DNA from: Hyphomonas sp. UBA5111
Lineage (GTDB): Bacteria > Pseudomonadota > Alphaproteobacteria > Caulobacterales > Hyphomonadaceae
Assembly: GCA_002414505.1 (NCBI GenBank)
Contig: DHZF01000091.1
Coordinates: forward strand, 68,704 to 84,817
Direction: 5' to 3'
Length of the DNA stretch: 16,114 nucleotides
In this document: positions 7,761-14,016 of the stretch, one piece after another
How positions within the stretch are numbered: position 1 is the first letter of the stretch
How the letters are laid out: every line of letters starts with the position of its first letter
Made by a program: the position numbers and the translations under genes
The notes under the pieces: model-generated
Seen by the model: only the letters and a program-made list of their open reading frames with translations
Told to the model about the DNA's origin: nothing
Databases searched by the model: none

Positions 7761-8186
7761 CTACGGCTGCTCGACCACTTCCAATGATTCAGCGTACTGG
7801 TGCTCGGCAGGCGATCTCTGATCCGATCCCAACTTCAAAGCAACTTGTCCAAGGAAATACTCAAACCGCTTCCTGCCCAGCGCATGAGCAATGTCACGCT
7901 CGCCTTCCGGGATGGGTTCGCTACGGGTCAGCCAGTAATAGACGTAGTGCGCGAGCGTCTCATAGGTAAAGGCGAGATCGCGCTCCATATCGGCCTGGCG
8001 TTGGTCATAAGCATCCATACGGACCAGAAGCCGTTCCTCCAGAACCGAGCGGGCTTCCGGATCGAACCACGCGCGTAGCGCGTCCTCCACAATCGCTGTC
8101 TTTGTCACGCCGGGCTTGTCGGCCGCTTCGCAGAGCTGCGCGTAGAGTTTCGTCGAAATGCGGATATTGACGCGCGGTTTTGCCAT
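7761..8186 (-). CDS. Ribbon-helix-helix (CopG/Arc-like) protein of the conjugation module
   Basis: This encodes 141 residues from ATG 8186-8184. The N-terminus (about 4-45: RVNIRISTKLY followed by TAIVEDALRAWFDP) is a ribbon-helix-helix DNA-binding fold, with the beta strand VNIRIS that reads the major groove. A long charged helix (about 50-75, with the LEERLLVRMDAYDQRQADMERDL pattern in two halves) follows, probably a coiled coil. The C-terminal part is not recognised beyond its usual occurrence in this group. Its start is 4 bp after the TraG stop, and a CopG-type gene next to traG is standard in alphaproteobacterial integrative and plasmid conjugation modules. It may regulate transfer genes or help at oriT. 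The trbB-type gene that normally follows is missing here, and the last 15 or so residues lie close to the element boundary. Confidence 0.8.
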   Translation of the reverse strand: MAKPRVNIRISTKLYAQLCEAADKPGVTKTAIVEDALRAWFDPEARSVLEERLLVRMDAYDQRQADMERDLAFTYETLAHYVYYWLTRSEPIPEGERDIAHALGRKRFEYFLGQVALKLGSDQRSPAEHQYAESLEVVEQP

Positions 8187-8190
8187 AGCC

Positions 8191-10152
8191 TCAGAACTCC
8201 GGCAATACGTCGGGATCGCCCCGATCCGCGGCGACGGCGCGGCGTACCATATCCAGATTCCGGTCTTCTGCGGGATCGGCGGCGTCTTCCACATCAGGCG
8301 CGTCCGAAACTACCGGTTCGATTGCAACTTGTTCTGATTGTGGCGCATGGTCAGGCTCGCGCGTGCGCTTTAGCGCAAGTCCGTCGGCGCTTTCACCCAC
8401 GTCTAACGGCGGATCGTTCACGAGCGGTGCGACAACAATACCGGTCCAGGGTCCGTCAGCGGTCTCCGCCACCCAAGCGACGCTTGTCGGCGGCAAAACC
8501 CGTCGTGTGAAATTCCTGTCCTGGAAATAACGCAGCTTTTTCGCAAGCGCGGGCGGCGCGCCGGACACCATAACGATTTCATCCGCCGCAGAGAGCTGCA
8601 TGACCTCGCCGGGCGTCACCAGCGCCCGCTGAGTTTCCTGTCGCGAGACCATCATGTGGGAGAGCCAGGGCGCGAGGCGATGGCCGGTATAATTCTTCTG
8701 GGCGCGCAACTCGGTTGTCGTGCCCAGCGCGTCGGACACCCGTTTGGCCGTGCGCTCATCATTGGTCGCGAAAGCGATGCGCACATGGCAATTGTCGAGG
8801 ATCGAATTGTTCGGCCCATAGGCCTTTTCGATCTGGTTAAGGGACTGGGCGATCAGATAGGCGCGGATGCCATAGCCTGCCATGAAAGCAAGCGCGCTCT
8901 CGAAGAAATCGAGCCGCCCGAGCGCCGGAAATTCGTCGAGCATCAAGAGCAGCTTGCGGCGGTTCCGTTCGGGAAGGTCTTCGGTCAGTCTCCGCCCGAT
9001 CTGGTTGAGGATCAGCCGGATCAGAGGCTTGGTCCGGGACAAGTCGGATGGCGGCACGACCAGATAAAGCGAAAGCGGCTGATCGCCACTGACCAGATCT
9101 TCGATGCGCCAGTCGGACCGGCGCGTCACTTCGGCGATAACCGGATCACGGTAGAGCGATAAAAAGCTCATCGCGGTCGAGAGGACGCCCGAGCGTTCAT
9201 TTTCCGACTTGTTCAAAAGCTCCCGCGCCGCTTGCGCCACAATCGGATGAACGCCCTGCGGCCCAAGATGTGCCGTCGTCATCATTGCGCGCAGCGTCAC
9301 CGCAAAAGATCGCTTCGGGTCCGACAGAAATTGTGCGCACCCTGAAAGGGTCTTGTCTTTCTCTGCATAAAGAACATGCAGGATCACGCCGACCAGCAGG
9401 GAATGACCCGTTTTCTCCCAATGATTGCGACGCTCAAGCGAGCCTTCCGGATCGACAAGAATGTCTGCAATGTTCTGGACATCGCGAACTTCGTGTTCGC
9501 CGCGCCGCACCGCCATAAGCGGATTGTACCGGGGCGAGCGACGGTCGGTCGGATCAAAGCGCGCGCAGCGGGAAAAACCCGACCGCCATCCTGATGTCAG
9601 CTCCCAGTTCTCGCCCTTGATGTCGTGGATGACGGCGCTGCCTGTCCAGGACAGAAGCGTCGGGACGACAAGTCCCACTCCCTTTCCTGACCGGGTAGGC
9701 GCGAAGGCCATGACATGTTCCGGGCCATCATGGCGCAGATAGCGGTTTTGCCAACGCCCCAGAAATACACCTATGTCAGCGAGCAGACCTGCGCGTTTGA
9801 GGTCTGACCGGTTCGCCCAGCGCGCCGATCCATACGTCGTCACATGACGTTCATGGCGGCTGCGCAACACCGAGCCGATGATCGCCGCAAGAAATCCGAG
9901 CGCTGATCCCGACACTGCAACCAGTCCGCCGCGCGCGAAAGTTTCCGGCGCGTATGCCTCATAAGCATACCACCACTGAAAGAGCCGCCAGGGCTTGTAG
10001 ATCGGGGTCTCCCCCGCCACGAACCACGGCGCGCCCAGCGCCGCCTGATACCCAAGCGCTTCGGCGGTCATCTGCGTCGCCAGCCAGACTGCGCCAATGA
10101 TCAATGCGAACACAACGCAAATCTGCCCGATCAGTATCTTTGTGCCGGTCAT
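8191..10152 (-). CDS. traG: Type IV coupling protein TraG/VirD4 (conjugation ATPase)
   Basis: This encodes 653 residues. Two N-terminal membrane helices (about 5-28 and 76-95) flank a periplasmic loop. The TraG-family signature TYGSARWA (about 106-113) follows, then Walker A (APTRSGKG, about 151-158) and Walker B (LLLMLDEFPALG, near residue 400). The last 80 or so residues are an acidic, low-complexity tail. The family is a hexameric inner-membrane ATPase that passes the relaxase-DNA complex to the type IV secretion channel. The length is typical and no break is visible. In related elements traG lies close to the relaxase gene in the same orientation; here nearly 3.9 kb carrying mercury-resistance genes separates them. 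It is followed at 4 bp by the ribbon-helix-helix gene. Confidence 0.93.
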   Translation of the reverse strand: MTGTKILIGQICVVFALIIGAVWLATQMTAEALGYQAALGAPWFVAGETPIYKPWRLFQWWYAYEAYAPETFARGGLVAVSGSALGFLAAIIGSVLRSRHERHVTTYGSARWANRSDLKRAGLLADIGVFLGRWQNRYLRHDGPEHVMAFAPTRSGKGVGLVVPTLLSWTGSAVIHDIKGENWELTSGWRSGFSRCARFDPTDRRSPRYNPLMAVRRGEHEVRDVQNIADILVDPEGSLERRNHWEKTGHSLLVGVILHVLYAEKDKTLSGCAQFLSDPKRSFAVTLRAMMTTAHLGPQGVHPIVAQAARELLNKSENERSGVLSTAMSFLSLYRDPVIAEVTRRSDWRIEDLVSGDQPLSLYLVVPPSDLSRTKPLIRLILNQIGRRLTEDLPERNRRKLLLMLDEFPALGRLDFFESALAFMAGYGIRAYLIAQSLNQIEKAYGPNNSILDNCHVRIAFATNDERTAKRVSDALGTTTELRAQKNYTGHRLAPWLSHMMVSRQETQRALVTPGEVMQLSAADEIVMVSGAPPALAKKLRYFQDRNFTRRVLPPTSVAWVAETADGPWTGIVVAPLVNDPPLDVGESADGLALKRTREPDHAPQSEQVAIEPVVSDAPDVEDAADPAEDRNLDMVRRAVAADRGDPDVLPEF

Positions 10153-10425
10153 GGCGCTCCACGTCTTTAAGAAAACAGTCCCTCCAAGAATGACGGGCGC
10201 AGCGCGTCAGCGACCAGTCCTGAAACCGGCCATTCCAGGCAAGCGCGTGCAAAGCAGTCTAAACGCCTAGCTGCAGGCCGTTGCCGAAGTTTTCATTTTG
10301 CGACTATGGTCGTGAGTGAACGGATCAATATGACTTTGCACAGTCTGCGAGCGCATACTCAGGACCGACCATCAGTGAGCCCGACCAAAGTCTAGTTTAG
10401 CCAGCTACGGGTATATTCATCCGAA
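10153..10425. other. Intergenic DNA between traG and merR with left direct repeat
   Basis: This is 273 bp without a recognisable gene. It carries the left copy of the diverged 60-bp repeat (10211-10270). It also contains a spaced inverted pair ATGGTC/GACCAT (about 10305-10370), each half followed by a GTGAG-like stretch. No transposon end of the Tn3/Tn21 type is seen. It should include the traG promoter if traG is no longer read from the relaxase gene. Confidence 0.4.
10211..10270. repeat. Left copy of a diverged 60-bp direct repeat flanking the mer cassette
   Basis: Aligned without gaps to 13957-14016, I count 41 of 60 identical bases by eye, in the same orientation. On the minus strand it contains TAG (10267-10269) at the exact position of the relaxase stop codon in the other copy. 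It ends about 60 bp upstream of the traG start. Confidence 0.5.
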
Positions 10426-10842
10426 CTAATCTGAAATCAAAGTTTCAACGATGGGACAGTACGGCTCATCACCGGCTGCGCAATCATCCGATATAGCTTT
10501 GAGTGTGCGTTGAAGTTTCTTCAGGTCGGCGATTTTCCTGGAAACAGATTTCAAATGCTCCTGCGTCAGCGCATGAATCTCGCCGCAAGTGTAATCGCCG
10601 CTATCGACCATCGACAGCAGGCTGCGAATTTCATCGACGGAAAAGCCGAGTTCGCGGGACCGCAGGATAAAACGCAATCGGCGTTGATCATCGGTCGAGT
10701 AAAGGCGGTGACCGGATTCCGTCCTCGCCGGCTCGGGCATTAACTTGATGTCCTCATAATATCGGATTGTTTCGAGATTGCAGCCGGAGCGGCGGGCGAG
10801 CTCGCCGCGCTTCACATAATCTCGCGTAAGCGTGAACGACAT
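10426..10842 (-). CDS. merR: Mercury-responsive MerR-family regulator
   Basis: This encodes 138 residues. The winged helix-turn-helix occupies about 10-75 (GELARRSGCNLETIRYYE, then SGHRLYS and RELGFSVDEI). A long dimerisation helix follows, then the metal-binding loop. Three cysteines match the Hg(II) ligands of MerR: C86 (before the dimer helix), C121 and C129. The C121-C129 pair is spaced by seven residues, whereas Tn501 MerR has eight; C86 and the linked mer genes still favour mercury. It would bind the dyad at 10863-10877, repress merTPFA without metal, and activate by underwinding the DNA when Hg(II) binds. It is transcribed divergently from merT, with its start about 20 bp from the dyad, so it probably also represses itself. 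Confidence 0.93.
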   Translation of the reverse strand: MSFTLTRDYVKRGELARRSGCNLETIRYYEDIKLMPEPARTESGHRLYSTDDQRRLRFILRSRELGFSVDEIRSLLSMVDSGDYTCGEIHALTQEHLKSVSRKIADLKKLQRTLKAISDDCAAGDEPYCPIVETLISD

Positions 10843-10856
10843 CGCAAACTTCCTTC

Positions 10857-10887
10857 TTGATCCTGTAGTTACTACAGAGCCTACATT
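10857..10887 (+). promoter_or_regulatory. merT promoter with MerR operator (19-bp spacer)
   Basis: The -35 box TTGATC (10857-10862) and -10 box TACATT (10882-10887) are separated by exactly 19 bp instead of the usual 17. The spacer contains a perfect 7-1-7 dyad, CTGTAGT-T-ACTACAG (10863-10877). This overlong spacer with a central dyad is the hallmark of MerR-activated promoters, which need metal-bound regulator to realign the two boxes. Confidence 0.85.
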
Positions 10888-10910
10888 GAGCTCAAATTGG
10901 AGTCGAGACC

Positions 10911-10937
10911 ATGAAGGATATGCGTTTCAGATGTTAG
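10911..10937 (+). CDS. Possible 8-residue leader peptide overlapping the merT start
   Basis: ATG 10911 follows a GGAG (10899-10902) with 8-nt spacing, a better ribosome site than merT itself has. The reading frame is MKDMRFRC and then TAG at 10935-10937. The merT ATG at 10931 lies inside it in another frame, so the leader could couple ribosomes onto merT. It ends in a cysteine. It is too short for homology and could be chance. Confidence 0.3.
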   Translation: MKDMRFRC

Positions 10938-11320
10938 AAGTAGCGGCCGAGAACGAAAAACCTGGCATTAAGGCAAAGAGCGGCAAACGCTGGTTCGCTG
11001 CCGGCGGCGCGCTTGGAGCCCTTCTGGCGTCCTCCTGCTGCATTTTGCCGTTGATCCTGATCAGTCTCGGCGTATCCGGCGCCTGGATCGGAAATCTGAC
11101 CGCGCTCGAAACCTACAAGCTGGTATTTATCGGGATCGCTGCGGTCTTCATCGCAGCCGGGTTCTGGCATGTCTATTTCCGAAAGGCGGAGCCTTGCGAA
11201 GACGGAACCGCATGCGCACGACCGGATTCAGCGCGCTTTACCAAGGCGGCGCTTTGGATATCGGCCATTCTCGTCTTGCTCGCGGCAACCATCGATTACT
11301 GGGCGCCGCTGTTTTATTGA
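10931..11320 (+). CDS. merT: Mercuric ion transporter MerT
   Basis: This encodes about 129 residues from ATG 10931. The frame is open further upstream into merR, but an earlier start would overlap the promoter. Three membrane helices are visible. The first carries the Hg-binding pair (ASSCCILPL), which accepts mercury from MerP. A cytoplasmic loop after the second helix has the second pair (CEDGTAC), which hands Hg(II) on to MerA. The third helix ends with APLFY. The length is slightly above the classic 116 residues because of a basic N-terminal extension. It is the first gene of the merTPFA operon, and its stop is directly followed by the strong merP ribosome site. Confidence 0.92.
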   Translation: MLEVAAENEKPGIKAKSGKRWFAAGGALGALLASSCCILPLILISLGVSGAWIGNLTALETYKLVFIGIAAVFIAAGFWHVYFRKAEPCEDGTACARPDSARFTKAALWISAILVLLAATIDYWAPLFY

Positions 11321-11332
11321 AAGGAGCACCTC

Positions 11333-11665
11333 GTGAAAAAAGTTCTGCTTATCGCGGCAGCCATCGGCGCAACGGCGCTTGGCGGCGTTGTCGTGGTCGC
11401 GCAATCATCCAGCGATACGACCGTCCTTGCTTCAGCAGAAGCGACAGAGGCGAGCGCGCAATTTTCAATCGAGAATATGACGTGTGCGACCTGTCCGATT
11501 TCGGTGCGCAAAGCCATGAAACGCGTCGAAGGCGTCAAATCGGTGGAGGTCGATTTTGAGACCAAAATTGCGACCGTGGTTTACGATCCGGCTATCGCAA
11601 CTCCCGCCGAGATTGCCGCAGCGTCGACGAATGTCGGTTATCCCGCAGCCGAAATCGAAACCTGA
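11333..11665 (+). CDS. merP: Periplasmic mercury-binding protein MerP
   Basis: This encodes 110 residues from a GTG start (11333-11335) with a strong AAGGAG (11321-11326) six bases upstream. A hydrophobic export signal (about 1-22, basic KK then an alanine-rich core) and an alanine/serine linker precede an HMA domain (about 42-108). The metal motif is MTCATCP, matching MerP's GMTCxxCP. The protein binds Hg(II) in the periplasm and passes it to MerT or MerF. It is longer than the classic 91 residues mainly because of the linker after the signal. The stop is 3 bp from merF. Confidence 0.93.
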   Translation: MKKVLLIAAAIGATALGGVVVVAQSSSDTTVLASAEATEASAQFSIENMTCATCPISVRKAMKRVEGVKSVEVDFETKIATVVYDPAIATPAEIAAASTNVGYPAAEIET

Positions 11666-11668
11666 CCA

Positions 11669-11902
11669 ATGCGGTCTCTTCTCAGTGTTGGGATCATCGG
11701 CACGATCGTCGCCGCGCTCTGTTGCTTTACACCGGTCCTCGTCGTTCTTTTTGGCGTGATCGGCCTGTCGGCGTTCACGGGATATTTGGACCACATCCTG
11801 TTCCCTGCCCTCGGCCTTTTCATCGTCCTCACATTATACGCAGTCTGGCGTCGGCGCCGCCGACAAAACACTCTCTCAGAAAGTAAGCTTCATGACGGAT
11901 AG
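11669..11902 (+). CDS. merF: Mercury transporter MerF, lacking the C-terminal cysteine pair
   Basis: This encodes 77 residues with two membrane helices (about 5-29 and 41-62). The first helix has the vicinal pair ALCCFTPVL (C18, C19), and GVIGLSAFTGYLD links the helices, both strongly MerF-like. In characterised MerF a second cysteine pair lies in the C-terminal cytoplasmic tail; here the tail (RRRRRQNTLSESKLHDG) has no cysteine at all. The protein may hand Hg(II) directly to MerA or depend on another acceptor. It begins 3 bp after merP and overlaps the merA start by 11 bp. Confidence 0.9.
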   Translation: MRSLLSVGIIGTIVAALCCFTPVLVVLFGVIGLSAFTGYLDHILFPALGLFIVLTLYAVWRRRRRQNTLSESKLHDG

Positions 11903-13316
11903 CTGTTGTCCCCCAAATTCGAACCCACACGATCTTATCGTCATCGGCGCCGGGTCTGCGGGCTTTTCTGCAGCAATAACCGCCGCCGAAGAAGGCGCGC
12001 GGGTGGCGCTGATCGGTCATGGATTGATCGGCGGGACGTGCGTCAATGTCGGATGCGTGCCATCAAAAACGATGATCCGCGCCGCCGAGGCGTTGCACGG
12101 CGCGCGGGCGGCGAGCCGGTTCCAGGGGATTACAGGCGAAGCGCATATCGATGACTGGTCCGCGCTCATGGCGGACAAGGATGCACTCGTGTCGAGCCTG
12201 CGCCAAAAGAAATATATCGATCTCCTCAGCGCTTATGATTCAATAGATTATATTGAAGCCGCGGCGCGTCTTACCGAAGGCGGCGTCATGGTGGGCGAGC
12301 GGCGGATCGAAGCCGCCAAGGTTCTCATCGCAACGGGATCGTCGCCGACAATTCCCGACATTCCGGGTCTTGATGAAACGCCCTATCTGACCAGCACCTC
12401 GGCGCTGGAGCTTTCCGAGTTGCCGCGTTCTCTTATCGTGGTCGGCGGGGGGTATATCGGCTGCGAACTGGCGCAGATGTTTGCGCGCGCGGGAGCCGAG
12501 GTGACGCTTGTGACGCGCAGCAGGCTATTGCCGGAGGCCGAGCCGGAGATTTCAGAATCGCTGACCGAGTATTTCGAGGCGGAGGGCGTCGCCGTCCGAA
12601 CCGGACTTTCCTATGTTGGCGTCGCAAAAACCAATGAAGGCGTTTCCCTGACGATTTCCATCGGCAGTGACGAAGAGGTCATTCACGCCGGGCATTTGCT
12701 GCTGACGACGGGGCGCAAGGCCAACACCGGAACGCTCGGACTTGAAGACGCGGGCATCGAAACGCTGGGCAATGGCGGTATTGTCGTCGATGAACGCATG
12801 CAGACAAGCAAGCCAGGCGTCTACGCCGCCGGCGATGTTACGGGCCGGGACCAGTTTGTCTATATGGCAGCCTATGGCGCGAAGCTTGCGGTAAAAAACG
12901 CGCTCAACAGCAATTCGCACACATACGAAAATGCGGCGATGCCATGGGTCGTGTTCACGGATCCGCAAATCGCGGGCGCGGGGTTAAGCGAGGCTCAGGC
13001 AAAAGCCGCTGGATTCGATGTCAAAACGTCGGTAGCGCCGCTTGATCAAGTGCCGCGCGCGCTTGCAGCCCATGATACGCGCGGGCTGATCAAGCTGGTC
13101 GCCGACGCCGAGACGGATCGTCTACTTGGCGCGCAAATCTTAGCGCCTGAAGGGGCCGACTCGATCCAGACCATCGTGCTCGCGCTCAAATATAATATAA
13201 CCGCGACGGAACTGGGCGAGACGATTTTCCCTTATTTGACGACGGTCGAAGGATTGAAACTCGCGGCGCAGGGCTTCGACAAGGATGTGACCAAGCTTTC
13301 CTGTTGCGCGGGATAA
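11892..13316 (+). CDS. merA: Mercuric reductase MerA (without NmerA domain)
   Basis: This encodes 474 residues. It is a flavin disulfide reductase that reduces Hg(II) to volatile Hg(0) with NADPH in the cytoplasm. The FAD motif GAGSAG is at 19-24, the redox-active pair GGTCVNVGC at C50/C55, the NAD(P) motif GGGYIG in mid-protein, and the second FAD motif YAAGDVTG follows. The C-terminal mercury-binding pair is SCCAG (C471, C472), and EGLKLAAQGF is conserved. The N-terminal HMA-type NmerA domain of Tn501/Tn21 enzymes is absent, which accounts for the length. In its place the extreme N-terminus has a vicinal pair (C5, C6). The start overlaps merF by 11 bp with only a weak ribosome site, suggesting coupling. 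Confidence 0.96.
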   Translation: MTDSCCPPNSNPHDLIVIGAGSAGFSAAITAAEEGARVALIGHGLIGGTCVNVGCVPSKTMIRAAEALHGARAASRFQGITGEAHIDDWSALMADKDALVSSLRQKKYIDLLSAYDSIDYIEAAARLTEGGVMVGERRIEAAKVLIATGSSPTIPDIPGLDETPYLTSTSALELSELPRSLIVVGGGYIGCELAQMFARAGAEVTLVTRSRLLPEAEPEISESLTEYFEAEGVAVRTGLSYVGVAKTNEGVSLTISIGSDEEVIHAGHLLLTTGRKANTGTLGLEDAGIETLGNGGIVVDERMQTSKPGVYAAGDVTGRDQFVYMAAYGAKLAVKNALNSNSHTYENAAMPWVVFTDPQIAGAGLSEAQAKAAGFDVKTSVAPLDQVPRALAAHDTRGLIKLVADAETDRLLGAQILAPEGADSIQTIVLALKYNITATELGETIFPYLTTVEGLKLAAQGFDKDVTKLSCCAG

Positions 13317-13328
13317 TTGGAGCGCGTG

Positions 13329-13415
13329 ATGGCGACTACCGATCTTCAGCTCGAAAAGCCGGGCAGGTTCGTCGTCACCATATTGGGCTTTGATAAGAAT
13401 GGCGGCGATCAATGA
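13329..13415 (+). CDS. Small ORF of 28 codons between merA and the ynfA-like gene
   Basis: ATG 13329 (or GTG 13326) follows a GGAG at 13319-13322 with good spacing. The peptide begins [14 protein letters not shown] and ends NGGDQ. Its stop overlaps the next gene's start by 4 bp (ATGA, 13412-13415). Both a proper ribosome site and a coupling overlap argue that it is translated. It has no membrane helix or cysteine, and I recognise no family. It may be a coupling leader or the remnant of a longer gene. Confidence 0.45.
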   Translation: MATTDLQLEKPGRFVVTILGFDKNGGDQ

Positions 13416-13738
13416 CGGCGGTCTACTATATATTTGCGGCACTCTTTGAAATCGCCGGCTGTTATGCGTTCTGGATGTGGCTGCGCCTTGAAAAGTCGCC
13501 GCTCTGGATCGGTCCCGGCGTGGTCAGTCTGATCCTGTTCGCGCTTTTGCTCGCGCGCATTGACGCCAATTTCGCCGGGCGCGCCTACGCCGCCTATGGC
13601 GGGGTGTACGTCGCCGCTTCGATTGCATGGATTTATTTTGTTGAGGGCGCGCGGCCGGACCGGTGGGACTTTCTCGGCGCTGCGATCATGCTGGTCGGCG
13701 CAGGCGTCGTTTTATTCGGCCCCCGCGGCACGCCTTAG
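13412..13738 (+). CDS. YnfA/UPF0060-family membrane protein
   Basis: This encodes 108 residues with four predicted membrane helices. The YnfA/UPF0060 pattern is clear: an [14 protein letters not shown] first helix, an [16 protein letters not shown] third helix and a [12 protein letters not shown] loop before the last helix. The family resembles small multidrug resistance transporters, and some members are reported to export cationic compounds; the substrate here is unknown. It is the last gene of the mer cassette, on the same strand and coupled to the small ORF after merA. The position suggests co-expression with mercury resistance, perhaps for another metal or toxic cation. No intrinsic terminator is visible after it. 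Confidence 0.88.
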   Translation: MTAVYYIFAALFEIAGCYAFWMWLRLEKSPLWIGPGVVSLILFALLLARIDANFAGRAYAAYGGVYVAASIAWIYFVEGARPDRWDFLGAAIMLVGAGVVLFGPRGTP

Positions 13739-14012
13739 CAGAAGCTATAAGTAGATGTACGAACAATCGGAATCCTGCGCTTTTGTAAAGTTCGGTTTTG
13801 TCGGCCTTCTTCACGAGGGCTGCCTCTCCGCCAATCCGCCCGAGCTTCGGCGCCTGTGCAATACAGCGTAACGATCGCTTGGGAAGGACCATTAATATGC
13901 GGGCACACACGCTGAAACCGCATCGCTCAAATAGTTAGAGCGATATACGGCACTTTCGGCCAGCCGCAAAACTGACCACTCCGGCCACCCGCCTGCAAGG
14001 CAACCAAAAAGC
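13739..14012. other. Intergenic DNA between the mer cassette and the relaxase 3' end
   Basis: This is 274 bp without an intact gene. It contains a possible recombinase remnant (minus strand, 13755-13845), a 7-bp inverted repeat ATCGCTC/GAGCGAT with a 9-nt loop (13922-13944), and most of the right copy of the 60-bp direct repeat. The convergent ynfA-like and relaxase genes both end here. Confidence 0.4.
13755..13845 (-). pseudogene. Possible remnant of a serine recombinase C-terminus
   Basis: One minus-strand frame reads GRIGGEAALVKKADKTELYK followed by SAGFRLFVH. This resembles the ADP-x-KAELYxxLGxRLTY ending common in large serine recombinases. No start, catalytic domain or clear end belongs to it. 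The similarity is from memory and short, so this is a tentative call; chance is a real alternative. Confidence 0.2.
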
Positions 14013-14016
14013 CTAA
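13957..14016. repeat. Right copy of the diverged 60-bp direct repeat flanking the mer cassette
   Basis: This matches 10211-10270 at about 41 of 60 positions without gaps. It includes the relaxase stop codon (TAG, minus strand, 14013-14015). The two copies bracket merR to the ynfA-like gene in the same orientation. Confidence 0.5.

Noticed and set aside
7507..7821. Open frame of 104 codons on the plus strand in the junction region
   Set aside because: It overlaps the end of the ribbon-helix-helix gene in the opposite direction, runs through the hairpins and tandem repeats, and has no recognisable domain or good ribosome site.
10832..10930. Upstream extension of the merT frame to an ATG at 10832
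   Set aside because: It would begin inside merR and translate through the MerR operator and promoter, upstream of the predicted transcription start.
10153..13956. mer cassette as a Tn21/Tn501-type transposon
   Set aside because: No transposase, resolvase or 38-bp terminal inverted repeats are visible, and merR/merT and the gene order are of the alphaproteobacterial merTPFA type.
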